Notes: generated by a model not told the origin, from the sequence alone. A stretch of DNA of 64,000 nt from Spirochaetales bacterium (GCA_029098225.1 JAQXNX010000032.1:1-64000), one strand, 5' to 3'. Positions 35,269-45,420 are shown, counted from the first letter of the stretch. A program made the numbers and translations.

Positions 35269-35308
35269 AAATATAAAATATCTCTCCGCTTGAGGCAATT
35301 TTCTTTCT

Positions 35309-36409
35309 ATGATAATATACGCAAATATGGATTTACTGAAAAAGCTTGATGAATGCGAAAAACGCTTTAAAGTAGTAAGCGACCTTGTAATGGATCCTAA
35401 TCTTGTAAAGGACCCGAAAAAATACAAGGATACAATGCGCGAGCACGGATATTTAACTGAACTTTGTGCTCTTTATGATGAATACAAAAAAGTTCTTTCC
35501 GGCATTAAAGATGCTAAAGAAATGATTACTGAAGAAGACGATGTCGAAATGAAGGAAATGGCTCGTGAAGAATTAAAAGAGCTGGAAGAACGTCAACCAA
35601 AACTCGAAGAAGAAATTAAACTGAAGCTTGTTCCACCGGATCCTCTTGATGAAAAGAATATTATTCTTGAAATCCGTTCGGCTGCAGGTGGTGATGAAGC
35701 TTCACTCTTTGTTCGCGACCTTTGGGAAATGTACACTCACCTTGCAGAACGTAAAGGCTGGAAAACTGAAACTATGGAAGCTCAGGAAACTGAAGTTGGC
35801 GGCTTTAACAAAATCGTAACTTCTATCAGCGGTAAGTTTGTATATGGAACACTTCGCTGGGAATCTGGAGTTCACCGTGTTCAGCGTGTTCCTCAGACAG
35901 AAAGCCAGGGACGCCTTCAGACTTCTACTGCAACTGTTGCTGTTTTGCCAGAAGCAGAAGAAACTGAAATTGAAATTAAACCGGGCGATGTTCGCGTTGA
36001 CGTAATGCGTGCCGGTGGACCTGGAGGACAGTGTGTAAATACAACTGACTCTGCCGTTCGTCTTACTCATATCCCAACCGGTCTTGTTGTTATTCAGCAG
36101 GATGAAAAATCACAGATTAAAAATAAGGAAAAAGCCTTCCGTGTACTCCGTGCCCGTCTCTTTGATCTTGAAGAGACTAAAAAGCAGGAAGAACGTGCTG
36201 CAGCTCGTTCCAGCATGGTAGGTAGTGGTGCCCGCTCGGAAAAAATCCGTACTTACAACTTTCCTCAGGACCGCGTAACCGACCACCGCATAAATCTTTC
36301 GCTTCATAATTTACCTGGCTTTATGATGGGAAACATGGATGAAATGCTTGATGCTCTGAACGTTTACGCTAAAGAAGAACAGCTGGCTGCAGACATTACA
36401 GACCTATAA
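35309..36409 (+). CDS. prfA: peptide chain release factor 1
   Basis: 366 residues; recognises UAA and UAG and triggers peptide release. The GGQ motif is in RAGGPGGQCVNTTDSAVRLTH, and the codon-reading loop region lies in domain 2 (VHRVQRVPQTESQGR). Full length for RF1. No strong ribosome site precedes ATG 35309; ATG 35327 (MDLLKKL) is an alternative and fits family N-termini better. Codon use is richer in C-ending codons than neighbours, as expected for a highly expressed gene. A GC-rich hairpin follows the stop. Confidence 0.95.
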   Translation: MIIYANMDLLKKLDECEKRFKVVSDLVMDPNLVKDPKKYKDTMREHGYLTELCALYDEYKKVLSGIKDAKEMITEEDDVEMKEMAREELKELEERQPKLEEEIKLKLVPPDPLDEKNIILEIRSAAGGDEASLFVRDLWEMYTHLAERKGWKTETMEAQETEVGGFNKIVTSISGKFVYGTLRWESGVHRVQRVPQTESQGRLQTSTATVAVLPEAEETEIEIKPGDVRVDVMRAGGPGGQCVNTTDSAVRLTHIPTGLVVIQQDEKSQIKNKEKAFRVLRARLFDLEETKKQEERAAARSSMVGSGARSEKIRTYNFPQDRVTDHRINLSLHNLPGFMMGNMDEMLDALNVYAKEEQLAADITDL

Positions 36410-36421
36410 AAAATTGACTCC

Positions 36422-36447
36422 CCGGCCGGCACTTTGCTGTCGGCTGG
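36422..36447 (+). terminator. GC-rich hairpin after prfA
   Basis: CCGGCCGGCA and TGTCGGCTGG pair over 10 bp (two G-U pairs in RNA) around loop CTTTGC, 13 nt after the prfA stop. No T-run follows, so it is either a pause/processing hairpin or another copy of the palindromic element class seen at 9885 and 11348. Confidence 0.5.
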
Positions 36448-36506
36448 CTGTCTCTATTCAAAAAATTCTTCAACCTTTAACCTGATTTTCCCCGATAATA
36501 AAATAA

Positions 36507-37154
36507 ATGAAAAAAATTTTTAGTATTCATTTATATTTATTTTTAATTCTCTCTCTAAGTTTTTCTCAAAAAATTACAATGCCGGAAACCGCAAAAACTG
36601 TAGATCCATTTGAATTTGCCGGAATAAAAAGACAGGAGCCTCTTGTCCCAAACTGGTGGACACTAATCATTTACCGGCCGGAAAACAGCGAAGGAATGAA
36701 CGACATAAGATGTTTTTTAAAAATAGAAGATGCAGAAACAAAACAAGACGTTACAGCAACTGCAGCAAAAATCGGTTATCAATATGTTGTAGATGTACCA
36801 GAAGGAAAACAAACAGATCCGCGCTCTATTGCATCAATTTTTAACGAACCGGAAATTCCACTTTACACTTATAAAAAAACACCATTCTTAAGCGGCGGAA
36901 TGGCAATGTATTTATACATAAAAAAAGGAAAATATAATTTTACTTTTACTACACCAAAAGATAAAACCTATGATTTTCCCTGCGATAATACAGAAGACTG
37001 GGAATCTAATACATTTTATTACGACACCTCGAATCCTACAAACGTAATATTTGTATTCCCCGAAGCAAACGATAACGGCTTTTACACAGGAAGCTGGTAC
37101 ATAGATTACAAGGCACCGAAATTCTATAAATTTACTAAACCTAAGTTGAAGTAA
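36507..37154 (+). CDS. hypothetical exported protein (215 aa)
   Basis: Signal peptide KKIFSIHLYLFLILSLSFS, followed by about 195 residues with strand-rich character (WWTLIIYRPENSEGMNDIRC, MAMYLYIKKGKYNFTFTTPK). The latter segment, with aromatic strands and a YNFTF hairpin, resembles Ig- or jelly-roll-like folds. No family recognised. There is no clear ribosome site before ATG 36507, so the transcript may be leaderless. It converges on the ABC exporter genes with an 11-nt gap. Confidence 0.7.
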   Translation: MKKIFSIHLYLFLILSLSFSQKITMPETAKTVDPFEFAGIKRQEPLVPNWWTLIIYRPENSEGMNDIRCFLKIEDAETKQDVTATAAKIGYQYVVDVPEGKQTDPRSIASIFNEPEIPLYTYKKTPFLSGGMAMYLYIKKGKYNFTFTTPKDKTYDFPCDNTEDWESNTFYYDTSNPTNVIFVFPEANDNGFYTGSWYIDYKAPKFYKFTKPKLK

Positions 37155-37165
37155 AAAATAATCTG

Positions 37166-39130
37166 CTATTCATCCAAAGAAATCTTATTTCCTGTATAAA
37201 GGAAGTAATATCTTCCTTTTGCTGCAATTAACTGCTCATGCGAGCCGCGTTCAATTATTTTTCCATGCTCAAGAACAATAATTTCATCTGCATTTCTTAC
37301 TGTAGAAAGACGATGAGCGATTACAAAAGTTGTTCTGCCTTTCATAAGAGAATCCATTCCATCTTCAATAAGCTTTTCAGTTCTTGTATCAATAGAAGAA
37401 GTAGCTTCATCAAGAATTAATACCGGTGGATTTGCTACAGCTGCACGAGCGATTGCAAGAAGCTGTCTTTGTCCCTGACTAAGGCTGGCACCATCACCGG
37501 TAATTACTGTATCATAACCTTTTTCCAGATGATTTATAAAATTATCTGCATTTGCAAGTTTTGCAGCTTCGTAAACCTGAGAGTTACTTGCTTCAAGATT
37601 TCCATAACGAATATTTTCACGAATAGTTCCTGTAAACAAATGTGTATTCTGCTGAACCATTCCAAGCGATTTTCTTAAAGATGATTTTGCAATTTCGTTA
37701 AGCGGAATTCCATCATAAGTAATTTTTCCGCTTTCCTCAGGAACATCATAAAATCTGGAAAGAAGATTTATAGTAGTTGTTTTTCCAGAACCTGTAGAAC
37801 CAACTAAAGCAATTTTCTGTCCAGGCTTTGCATGAATACAAATATCGTGAAGAACTGTTTTTTCTTTTTTATAACCGAATGTTACATGATCAAATATAAC
37901 TTCACCTTTAAGCTGGCATAGAGAATTATCTGCCGGATTTTTCCAGGCCCATTCACCGGTATAAGCATAAGACTGCACAAGCTTTCTTTCACCGGAATTT
38001 GATAGCGCCTCATAGGCATTTACAAGTGTATATTTTCCTTCATCAATCTCAGGTTCTTCATCTATTACTGCAAAAATTCTTTCTGCACCGGCAAGCGCAT
38101 TCAATACACTGTTTGCCTGCATTCCCATCATAGAAATAGGCTGACTAAAACTTCTTGTATACTGTAAAAATGCTGCAATAGTTCCTAAATCCAGAACACC
38201 AATAAACCAGTTTGAAGTCTGCGCTGTATTAAAGCCTGCAATCATAAGCACTGCAGCAATTATTGCTACAATCGCATACTGCATATGACTCATATTATTC
38301 ATAACAGGTCCCATCAGACCGCCATAAGTCATAGCAGCTGTACCTGCCTTACGTAGATTTGAATTTAATTCTTCAAAGCGTTCTTTTGCCTTTGTCTCGT
38401 AATTAAATACTTTTACAACTTTCTGGCCTTCAATCATTTCTTCTATAAATCCGTTAAGCTGGCCGACACATTTCTGATTTTCGCGGAAAGCAGCAGCGGA
38501 ACGTTTTCCAATTAACGAAATAAGAAGACTTATAAAAAACATGGAAAGAATCATGATTACAGTAAGCAATGGACTTAAAATAATCATCATAATAAAAACT
38601 GCAATTACAGTTATTATTGAAGAAAACAACTGAGGAATTGTCTGACTCATCATTTCACGCAAAGTATCTGTATCGTTTGTAAAGCGCGACATTAATTCGC
38701 CGTGAGTATGGGCGTCATAATATTTTATTGGAAGCTTTTCCAGTTTTGTAAATAAATCAACGCGAATATTATATAGAAGATTTGTTGAAATATAGAGCAT
38801 TATTCGACCATTACACCAGGAAGCAAAAGCACCGGCTAAAAACACACACATAACGGCCAGAATCATAAAACCAAAATTTCTTATACCAAGAGCAATTTCG
38901 GGAGTAACCTTTCCTGCCAGAAGGAATTTTTCCAGAAGAGGAAGTACGAAGTTATTTAAGGCAATTTTCGTAAACATACCGCCTGCAACAGAAGCTCCAG
39001 AATTTACAAGAACACATAAAAACACAAGGAGCCACAGAGATTTAAATTTGCCCATATATTCAATTATTCTTCTGATTGTTTTTTTTGTATCCTTAGGTTT
39101 TCCAAATCCTTTAGGTTTCATAGGTGGCAT
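37166..39130 (-). CDS. ABC exporter, fused membrane and ATPase domains, canonical half
   Basis: 654 residues: six-helix exporter domain (about 35-340), then an insertion and a nucleotide-binding domain with Walker A GSTGSGKTT, Q-loop MVQQNTHLF, signature LSQGQRQ, Walker B plus catalytic Glu in VLILDEATSSID, and switch His in IAHRLSTV. All catalytic residues are present. The second half-transporter gene (39216-40964) lies upstream in the operon. Multidrug/lipid exporter family (MsbA/BmrCD/TM287-288 type). It has no C39 peptidase domain, so it is not the exporter for the double-glycine proteins. Confidence 0.9.
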   Translation of the reverse strand: MPPMKPKGFGKPKDTKKTIRRIIEYMGKFKSLWLLVFLCVLVNSGASVAGGMFTKIALNNFVLPLLEKFLLAGKVTPEIALGIRNFGFMILAVMCVFLAGAFASWCNGRIMLYISTNLLYNIRVDLFTKLEKLPIKYYDAHTHGELMSRFTNDTDTLREMMSQTIPQLFSSIITVIAVFIMMIILSPLLTVIMILSMFFISLLISLIGKRSAAAFRENQKCVGQLNGFIEEMIEGQKVVKVFNYETKAKERFEELNSNLRKAGTAAMTYGGLMGPVMNNMSHMQYAIVAIIAAVLMIAGFNTAQTSNWFIGVLDLGTIAAFLQYTRSFSQPISMMGMQANSVLNALAGAERIFAVIDEEPEIDEGKYTLVNAYEALSNSGERKLVQSYAYTGEWAWKNPADNSLCQLKGEVIFDHVTFGYKKEKTVLHDICIHAKPGQKIALVGSTGSGKTTTINLLSRFYDVPEESGKITYDGIPLNEIAKSSLRKSLGMVQQNTHLFTGTIRENIRYGNLEASNSQVYEAAKLANADNFINHLEKGYDTVITGDGASLSQGQRQLLAIARAAVANPPVLILDEATSSIDTRTEKLIEDGMDSLMKGRTTFVIAHRLSTVRNADEIIVLEHGKIIERGSHEQLIAAKGRYYFLYTGNKISLDE

Positions 39131-39215
39131 ATTTTCATACTCCTTATATTCACCGCGATTTTTTTACGCACGGCTGCGCAATAAAACAGTTTTGTCCCCG
39201 CAAAAGGGAATTAAC

Positions 39216-40964
39216 TTAAGATAAATCTGCGTCTCCGCTTCCCTGCTGCTGAGATTCAAATACTTCTTTATAAATTCTGTTAGTTTTTAAAAGTTCTTCA
39301 TGGTTTCCTATTCCACAGATTTTTCCGTCATCAAGGACTATAATCTTATCTGCTTCTTTTACAGAAGAAATTCTCTGGGCAATGATTATTTTTGTAGTTT
39401 CCGGAGCAATTTCTTTTAATGCAGTTCGTATACGGGTTTCTGTTGCGGTATCCACTGCCGAAGTGCTGTCATCAAGAATAAGAACCTTTGGATTTTTTAA
39501 TAACGCACGTGCAATGCAAAGCCTCTGCTTCTGACCACCAGAAACATTTACACCACCCTGCCCAAGTTCAGTCTCGTAACCATCTGTAAAAGATGTAATA
39601 AATGAATGTGCATCACTTGCTTTACAGGCCGCTTCTATCTGCTCCTGAGTAGCATTCTCATTTCCCCATAATAGATTTTCTTTTATAGTTCCACTGAACA
39701 AAACATTTTTCTGTAAAACCATGGCAACAGAATCGCGGAGAACTGTAAGGTCATAGTTTCTTAAATCTACGCCACCCAAAAAAATTTTTCCTGAAGAAAC
39801 GTCATAAAGTCGTGGCAATAAAGAAACCAGTGTTGTTTTTGAAGAACCTGTTCCTCCAATAATTCCAATAACTGAACCACTTGGAATTTCAAAATTTATA
39901 TTTTTTAAAACAAGATTATCAATATTTTTTCCATAGCAGAAATTTACGTTTTCAAATTTTATTGAACCGTCTTTTACCTTTAAAACAGGCTTTTCGCAAT
40001 TTGCTATATCCGGAACTTCGTCCAGAATTTCTATAATACGATGATTAGAAGCTTGAACCATTACAAGAGAAACGAACACCATTCCAAGCATCATCATTGA
40101 AGAAAGAACCTGAGTTACGTAGGTAAAAAAGCTTATAAGTTCTCCAGACTGCATAGTTCCAAATATAACCTGTTTTCCGCCAAACCACATAACAATAATC
40201 ATTGCGCTATACATTACAATCTGCAAAAGCGGCATTAAAAGGATAATTAACTTTTCCGCATGAGTCTGAGCTTTCTTTACATCTTCAGCAGCTTTTTTAA
40301 ATTTATCTTCTTCGAATCCCTGTCTTACATAGGCTTTTACAATTCTTATTCCAATCAGGTTTTCCTGAATTGCACCGTTCATAACATCAAACTTTTTCAT
40401 CATTCTTGCAAAACGAGGATGCGCAATTATAGAAATAATCATAATACCAAAGGCAATTACAGGAATTGCAATTAAAAAAAGTACAGCCATTCTTGAATTT
40501 AATCTGAATGCCATAATTGTTCCGGCAATCATCATAAATGGAGAACGAACACACATATGAATAAGCATTCTGTATACATTCTGTGTCATATTTACATCTG
40601 TTGTAAGACGCGTTACGAGGGATGCTGTACTGAATTTGTCGATATTTGCAAAAGAAAAAGTCTGGATTTTATTATAGAGACGTTTTCTTAAATTATAGCC
40701 AAAGCCCTGTGCTGCAACTGTAGAAAATCTGGTTCCAAGCATTCCACAGCACAAAGAAATAATTGCTAAAGCAACCATTGTAAGTCCATAACGAATTACA
40801 AACGGGAGATCGCTGTTATAAATTCCTTCATCAATTATTTTTGCCATAATAAATGGAATAATAACTTCCATTATAACTTCGCCAATCATTGCAATCGGCG
40901 AGAGGACTGTATTTATAACGTATTTTTTTTCCAGTCCTGAAACAAGCTTTCTAACTGTAGACAT
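39216..40964 (-). CDS. ABC exporter, fused membrane and ATPase domains, degenerate half
   Basis: 582 residues with the same layout as its partner. Walker A GGTGSSKTT and signature VSGGQKQR are intact, but Walker B reads LILDDSTSAVD with Asp for the catalytic Glu, and the switch position is IAQRISSV with Gln for His. This is the expected non-hydrolysing site of heterodimeric exporters; the pair therefore works as one transporter with a single strong ATPase site. The gap of 85 nt to the downstream half is short and probably cotranscribed. Confidence 0.9.
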   Translation of the reverse strand: MSTVRKLVSGLEKKYVINTVLSPIAMIGEVIMEVIIPFIMAKIIDEGIYNSDLPFVIRYGLTMVALAIISLCCGMLGTRFSTVAAQGFGYNLRKRLYNKIQTFSFANIDKFSTASLVTRLTTDVNMTQNVYRMLIHMCVRSPFMMIAGTIMAFRLNSRMAVLFLIAIPVIAFGIMIISIIAHPRFARMMKKFDVMNGAIQENLIGIRIVKAYVRQGFEEDKFKKAAEDVKKAQTHAEKLIILLMPLLQIVMYSAMIIVMWFGGKQVIFGTMQSGELISFFTYVTQVLSSMMMLGMVFVSLVMVQASNHRIIEILDEVPDIANCEKPVLKVKDGSIKFENVNFCYGKNIDNLVLKNINFEIPSGSVIGIIGGTGSSKTTLVSLLPRLYDVSSGKIFLGGVDLRNYDLTVLRDSVAMVLQKNVLFSGTIKENLLWGNENATQEQIEAACKASDAHSFITSFTDGYETELGQGGVNVSGGQKQRLCIARALLKNPKVLILDDSTSAVDTATETRIRTALKEIAPETTKIIIAQRISSVKEADKIIVLDDGKICGIGNHEELLKTNRIYKEVFESQQQGSGDADLS

Positions 40965-41005
40965 ATTTTAAAAGTTATAAAAATATAATAATAAATTCAA
41001 GTCGG

Positions 41006-41629
41006 CTAAATAAATATTACTTCATCAAAGCCGCATCCAAGCATAAACTGTTTTATAATTCGTTTAGCATATTCTTCGCTTTCTTTTAAGACACCTTCCG
41101 CAATCATATTTTCAACCGCAGTCTGGCGTGCCGCATCAATTTCATCCATTATTTCCTGAGTAGTAATAGAAACAAAAATACTCTGTTTGTCATCAAAAAT
41201 TTCCTGTTTTACAATTTCGTTTCCAAGAATTTCTGCTGCCGGCATATGAATCTTTACAGAATTATTTACTTCATTTATCTGATAAGAAATTTCCGTGAAA
41301 TCTGCAATTCCAACGCGGATTATTCCAGAATATTTTATGATACTGTAGCTTTTTGCAAAACCCGAAGTTTTTTTAAGAGAAATAATATCGCTATAACGAT
41401 ATTTACTTGTTACAAGTTCCTGGCATAAAGAAAGCTGACGGTCAATTAATGCAGCTTTAGATTCAGATTTTGTTTCAAAAAAATCTGAAAAATGACGGGA
41501 AGCAAACCAGAAAGTTCCACAGCCCAAAATAAAGACTAAAATAATTGTTACAATCCGAAGTACTACTCGAGTAAAAATCGGATGCTTAAGTTTGTTATTT
41601 CCGCTTTTATCAGTTGTCTTATCTTTCAT
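41006..41629 (-). CDS. DUF4230-like membrane-anchored protein
   Basis: 207 residues from ATG 41629 (MKDKTTDK); a longer start at 41653 lacks conservation support. One N-terminal membrane helix (VVLRIVTIILVFILGCGTFWF) and a soluble part with SKYRYSDIISLKK, GIIRVGIADFTEISYQI and VKIHMPAAEILGNEI, the typical DUF4230 order of strands. Function of the family is unknown. It is divergent from hflK with an 80-bp intergenic region. Confidence 0.75.
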   Translation of the reverse strand: MKDKTTDKSGNNKLKHPIFTRVVLRIVTIILVFILGCGTFWFASRHFSDFFETKSESKAALIDRQLSLCQELVTSKYRYSDIISLKKTSGFAKSYSIIKYSGIIRVGIADFTEISYQINEVNNSVKIHMPAAEILGNEIVKQEIFDDKQSIFVSITTQEIMDEIDAARQTAVENMIAEGVLKESEEYAKRIIKQFMLGCGFDEVIFI

Positions 41630-41709
41630 ACAAATATTATACACGTTTACCATATTTTTTGTTGTTTTTTTTATAGTTTTTTTATATTTTTAAAAATGGA
41701 GGACTTAAC

Positions 41710-42675
41710 ATGGAAGACGAGTCAAAAATTCAGAAAAAACGTGTAAAAAAGACATTTACACCGGCAATCCTAATCTGGCTGATTATTATTGGTCTGGCAG
41801 TAATAGCAGGATTTTCAAGTTTTTATATTGTAGATGAAACAGAAAATGTAGTTATAACCCGATTTGGAAAATACACACAGACTGTAGGTTCAGGACTTCA
41901 TGCTAAACTTCCATTTGGAATTGATAAGGCATATAACGTCCCTGTAAAAGTTGTTCAGACTGAACAGTTTGGTTTTAAAACAGTTAAAGCCGGACGCAAC
42001 AATGAATACAAAAACAATATTGGCACAGAAAGCACAATGCTTACCGGAGATTTGAATATTGTTGATGTTGAATGGATTATTCAATACAGAATTGTCGATC
42101 CTAAACAATGGCTTTTTGGAGTTTACGAAAAAGAACAGACAATCCGTGATATTTCTCGTTCGGTAATTAACACTCTTGTAGGCGACCGCGCAATTCTCGA
42201 CGTTATGGGAAGCGAACGTACCAACATCGAAACTCTTGCCCTTGATATGATGAATGAAAACTTTAATCAGCTTGGACTTGGAATTAGTGTAATTGCCGTA
42301 AAGCTTCAGAATATTGTTCCTCCTAGCGGAGTCCAGGATGCATTTGAAGATGTAAACAAAGCTATTCAGGATATGAATCGTTTTATAAATGAAGGAAAAG
42401 AAGCCTATAATGCAGAAATTCCAAAGGCACAGGGAGAAGCAGACCGGCAGCTTCAGGTAGCAGAAGGTTATGCTGCAGAACGTGTAAACATGGCAAAAGG
42501 TGATGTAGCCCGATTCAATGCAGTTTACGAAGAATATAAGCGTTCACCAAAAGTAACAAGAGAACGAATTTATCTTGAAACTATGAATGAAATTTTTGGT
42601 TCAGAAACAAAACCAGAACTTATCGACAGCGAACTGGATAATGTTCTTCCGGTGAAGAATTTAAAGGCTAACTAG
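41710..42675 (+). CDS. hflK: HflK-like SPFH/band 7 membrane protein
   Basis: 321 residues: N-terminal cytoplasmic tail, one membrane helix (AILIWLIIIGLAVIAGFSSF) and an SPFH domain starting VDETENVVITRFGKY. Coiled coil with Ala/Glu (KEAYNAEIPKAQGEADRQLQ) follows. Together with HflC it forms a ring complex that embraces and modulates FtsH protease. ATG lies after GGAGG; the hflC start is 15 nt downstream of the stop behind AGGAAGGGGG. Shorter than the E. coli protein, as is common outside Proteobacteria. Confidence 0.9.
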   Translation: MEDESKIQKKRVKKTFTPAILIWLIIIGLAVIAGFSSFYIVDETENVVITRFGKYTQTVGSGLHAKLPFGIDKAYNVPVKVVQTEQFGFKTVKAGRNNEYKNNIGTESTMLTGDLNIVDVEWIIQYRIVDPKQWLFGVYEKEQTIRDISRSVINTLVGDRAILDVMGSERTNIETLALDMMNENFNQLGLGISVIAVKLQNIVPPSGVQDAFEDVNKAIQDMNRFINEGKEAYNAEIPKAQGEADRQLQVAEGYAAERVNMAKGDVARFNAVYEEYKRSPKVTRERIYLETMNEIFGSETKPELIDSELDNVLPVKNLKAN

Positions 42676-42690
42676 GAAGGGGGTAATAAA

Positions 42691-43677
42691 ATGTCAAAAG
42701 CTATGAGAAAATTTTTTGGCTGGTTAATTGCTATTGTTGTTTTACTAATTATTTTCCTGTTTATGGGACCTTTTTATATAGTAAATGAAGGAAATCAGGT
42801 TGTTATCACCCGCTTTGGAAGTATTGTCGATACTCACACAGATTCAGGGCTTTATTTTAAAATTCCTTTCCTTGATAAAGTAACAACTTATCCAAAACTT
42901 GTACTTTCTCTGGATGGAGATGAACAGCGAATTCCTACTAAAGAAAATCAGTTTATTATTGTAGATACTACTTCAAGATGGAGAATCAGTGATCCTGCAA
43001 AATTCTATCAGAGTTTAACTAATCTTGATAATGCTTACAATAAACTTTCTGATATTATTGATTCTTCGTGCAGAACTGTAATTACTCAGAACAGACTTTC
43101 AGAAATTGTAAGAAGTTCAAATATAATTAATGAATCTTCTTCAAATACAGATGAAGAAAATGAAGAAACTAAAGAAATTGTTGAACTTGTAAATGAATCA
43201 GCTTCTAACGAAATTGTTACAAAAGGAAGAAGTGAACTCTGCCGTCTTATGACTGTAGAAGCAAACAAGCTTGTTCCTGAATATGGAATTGATTTAATTG
43301 ATATTGTTCCACGCCAGATTAAATATTCAGATGAATTAACTGAATCTGTATATAATAGAATGATTAAGGATAGAAATCAGGTTGCACAGGCCTACCGTTC
43401 TCTTGGCGAAGGTAAAAAAGCTGAATGGCTTGGTAAACTTGAAAGCGACAAAAGAACAATCGCTTCAGAGGCATATCGCAAAAGCGAGGAAATAAAAGGT
43501 AATGCAGATGCAGAAGCTGCAGCAATTTATTCTCAGGCTTATAACCGCGATCCTGAATTCTATATGTTCTGGAAAAGCATGGAATCTTATAAAGCAAATT
43601 TAAAGAATTATCCTGCTACATACAGTACAGATATGGATTATTTTGATTATCTTTATAGCCCGGATGGAAAACGATGA
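42691..43677 (+). CDS. hflC: HflC-like SPFH/band 7 membrane protein
   Basis: 328 residues: a membrane helix (FFGWLIAIVVLLIIFLFMGPF), SPFH domain starting VNEGNQVVITRFGSI, and a C-terminal coiled coil ending with YSTDMDYFDYLY. It contains the ARG/EG-type segment RIAS.AYRKSEEIKGNADAE found in HflC. Its TGA overlaps the ATG of the next gene (43674-43677), placing that gene in the same translation unit. Confidence 0.9.
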   Translation: MSKAMRKFFGWLIAIVVLLIIFLFMGPFYIVNEGNQVVITRFGSIVDTHTDSGLYFKIPFLDKVTTYPKLVLSLDGDEQRIPTKENQFIIVDTTSRWRISDPAKFYQSLTNLDNAYNKLSDIIDSSCRTVITQNRLSEIVRSSNIINESSSNTDEENEETKEIVELVNESASNEIVTKGRSELCRLMTVEANKLVPEYGIDLIDIVPRQIKYSDELTESVYNRMIKDRNQVAQAYRSLGEGKKAEWLGKLESDKRTIASEAYRKSEEIKGNADAEAAAIYSQAYNRDPEFYMFWKSMESYKANLKNYPATYSTDMDYFDYLYSPDGKR

Positions 43678-45362
43678 AACTGATTGAACTAGTTGATGAA
43701 CAGTTAAGATTAAATTCTCATCTTAATGAATATTCTTTTGGAAAAACAAATTATGAATCTGCACTTGCACAGGAAGGAAAATTTTGGGATGGTGAAAATT
43801 TTTCAAACTGGTCATTCAATGATGTTCAGGCATTCAATGTAGAAGGCAAAGAGGAAAGAATTGTTTTTTACTGCGGGAATAATCCGCTTGGTAAACAATT
43901 CAAATCTTTGCAGGACTATTTTGAAGAAGGCGGAGAACAAATGTTTTCCGCCGCAAAGCTCATATGTGAAGTTCTCACAAAAGCTGCTGAAAAAAATATA
44001 GAAATTCCACAGGTTGGTCCTGCAGGAATTCTTATTAATTCAAAAAATTCAGTTCTGTTTATGCCTCAAGCTTTATTTCTTAATTCTACAAACGGACTTT
44101 CTAAAACAGAACAGTTTTATTCTCAATATGCAATTTTGAATCAGTCACTTTCTGAATTACCTTCTATTTGCTTTACAAGAGCTTGTATAGCTTACAAGGC
44201 TCTCACAGGCTTTTTTCCGTTTGAAAAGGAAGATCTTGTAGAACGAAATTCAGATATTCTGGATAAAAATTTTATGCCTGTTGAATTATGCATTCAGAAC
44301 ATAAATTCGCAGCTTGCAAAAGAAATAAACAGAGGCTTAAAGCTTAATTCAAATATTGTAAATATTCCCGGAAAAAGAAAAAAAGGAAAATCAAGTGAAG
44401 ATTTAACTCCTTCAAAAGAATTTCCTATAGAACTTTTAGACGAAGCCTGGAAGCTTGCAAAAGAGCAGCAGAAAAACGGCAATAAGGAATTTGAGGAACG
44501 TGCCAGAAATTATATGAAATCAAAAAATTCACGGATTTCTGCTAAAAGAAAACTCAGAAAAAATTCCCTTACAATTACTGCCATTTTTATTGTTGCGGCA
44601 ATTGCAGGCTTTATAACTTTAGATACAGTAAAAGCTAAACAATCTGAATTAACTTCTAAAGGACTAACTTCCGGGCAGACAATCCAGGCTTTCTTTTATG
44701 GCGTAAACACACAGGCAACAACTCTTCTGGATAATATTTCTAAAGGAAAAAGTTCAAAACGCTTTATAGACACAGTCAGTCAGGTTTTTGTTTTAAGCAA
44801 ACAGAGAGAAAGTTACGGCTCAAAAGGATTTGTAACTCCAGAAAACTGGCTTATCTACTCTACTACAGAAAATCGTTATGACAATTCTACAATTTATGGA
44901 ATTACAAATTTGCGGATTGATGGCTCTGATAAAATTTCTGAACTTGATGTTAAAATGTATTCATTTAAAGATAATCCTGAACCTGTAACAAAAGAAGGCA
45001 ATGTAAGCTTATCAAAAGGTTCTGTTTCTGTTCACTCTGCAGATTATTATTTTATTTACTCAGATGGTGAAGAGCATTTCTTTCAGATAGAAAAAAGACA
45101 TTCAACATTTACGCTTACCTTTATGAAGGAAAGATGGATTATAACTGATATTACAACAGAATCAGAAATTATGGACGTTGACTGTAATGAATTCAAATCT
45201 GATTATTTTAAGGCTTTATCAGAATTCAATAACAATCAGCTTGAGGCAGTAGAATCTCTAAGAGATAAATACATCTGGCTTCCAACCAGTTATGCAATGA
45301 AGACAGAAAATGACAGACTTATCTGGGAAGCAGAGCATCCTATGGAAGTTCTTGGATTTTAA
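43674..45362 (+). CDS. membrane protein with pseudokinase-like N-terminal region, coupled to hflC
   Basis: 562 residues. Residues about 80-240 recall the C-lobe of protein-kinase-like folds (VGPAGILINSKNSVLFMPQ, then ACIAYKALTGFFPFEKED), but no catalytic HRD or DFG is visible, so it would be catalytically dead. One membrane helix near 300 (LTITAIFIVAAIAGFITL) is followed by about 240 residues with a strand-rich exported domain. ATG overlaps hflC stop. I suspect a spirochaete-specific partner of HflKC; the kinase-like reading is tentative. Confidence 0.6.
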   Translation: MKLIELVDEQLRLNSHLNEYSFGKTNYESALAQEGKFWDGENFSNWSFNDVQAFNVEGKEERIVFYCGNNPLGKQFKSLQDYFEEGGEQMFSAAKLICEVLTKAAEKNIEIPQVGPAGILINSKNSVLFMPQALFLNSTNGLSKTEQFYSQYAILNQSLSELPSICFTRACIAYKALTGFFPFEKEDLVERNSDILDKNFMPVELCIQNINSQLAKEINRGLKLNSNIVNIPGKRKKGKSSEDLTPSKEFPIELLDEAWKLAKEQQKNGNKEFEERARNYMKSKNSRISAKRKLRKNSLTITAIFIVAAIAGFITLDTVKAKQSELTSKGLTSGQTIQAFFYGVNTQATTLLDNISKGKSSKRFIDTVSQVFVLSKQRESYGSKGFVTPENWLIYSTTENRYDNSTIYGITNLRIDGSDKISELDVKMYSFKDNPEPVTKEGNVSLSKGSVSVHSADYYFIYSDGEEHFFQIEKRHSTFTLTFMKERWIITDITTESEIMDVDCNEFKSDYFKALSEFNNNQLEAVESLRDKYIWLPTSYAMKTENDRLIWEAEHPMEVLGF

Positions 45363-45420
45363 ATTAAAACAGCAGATTACAATAATAACAGAAAATAAAG
45401 TGCAAAACCTCATTTTATTT

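Noticed and set aside
37166-40964. Exporter for the double-glycine proteins
   Set aside because: Neither half has an N-terminal C39 peptidase domain and the genes are 30 kb from the island; the architecture is that of a multidrug/lipid exporter.
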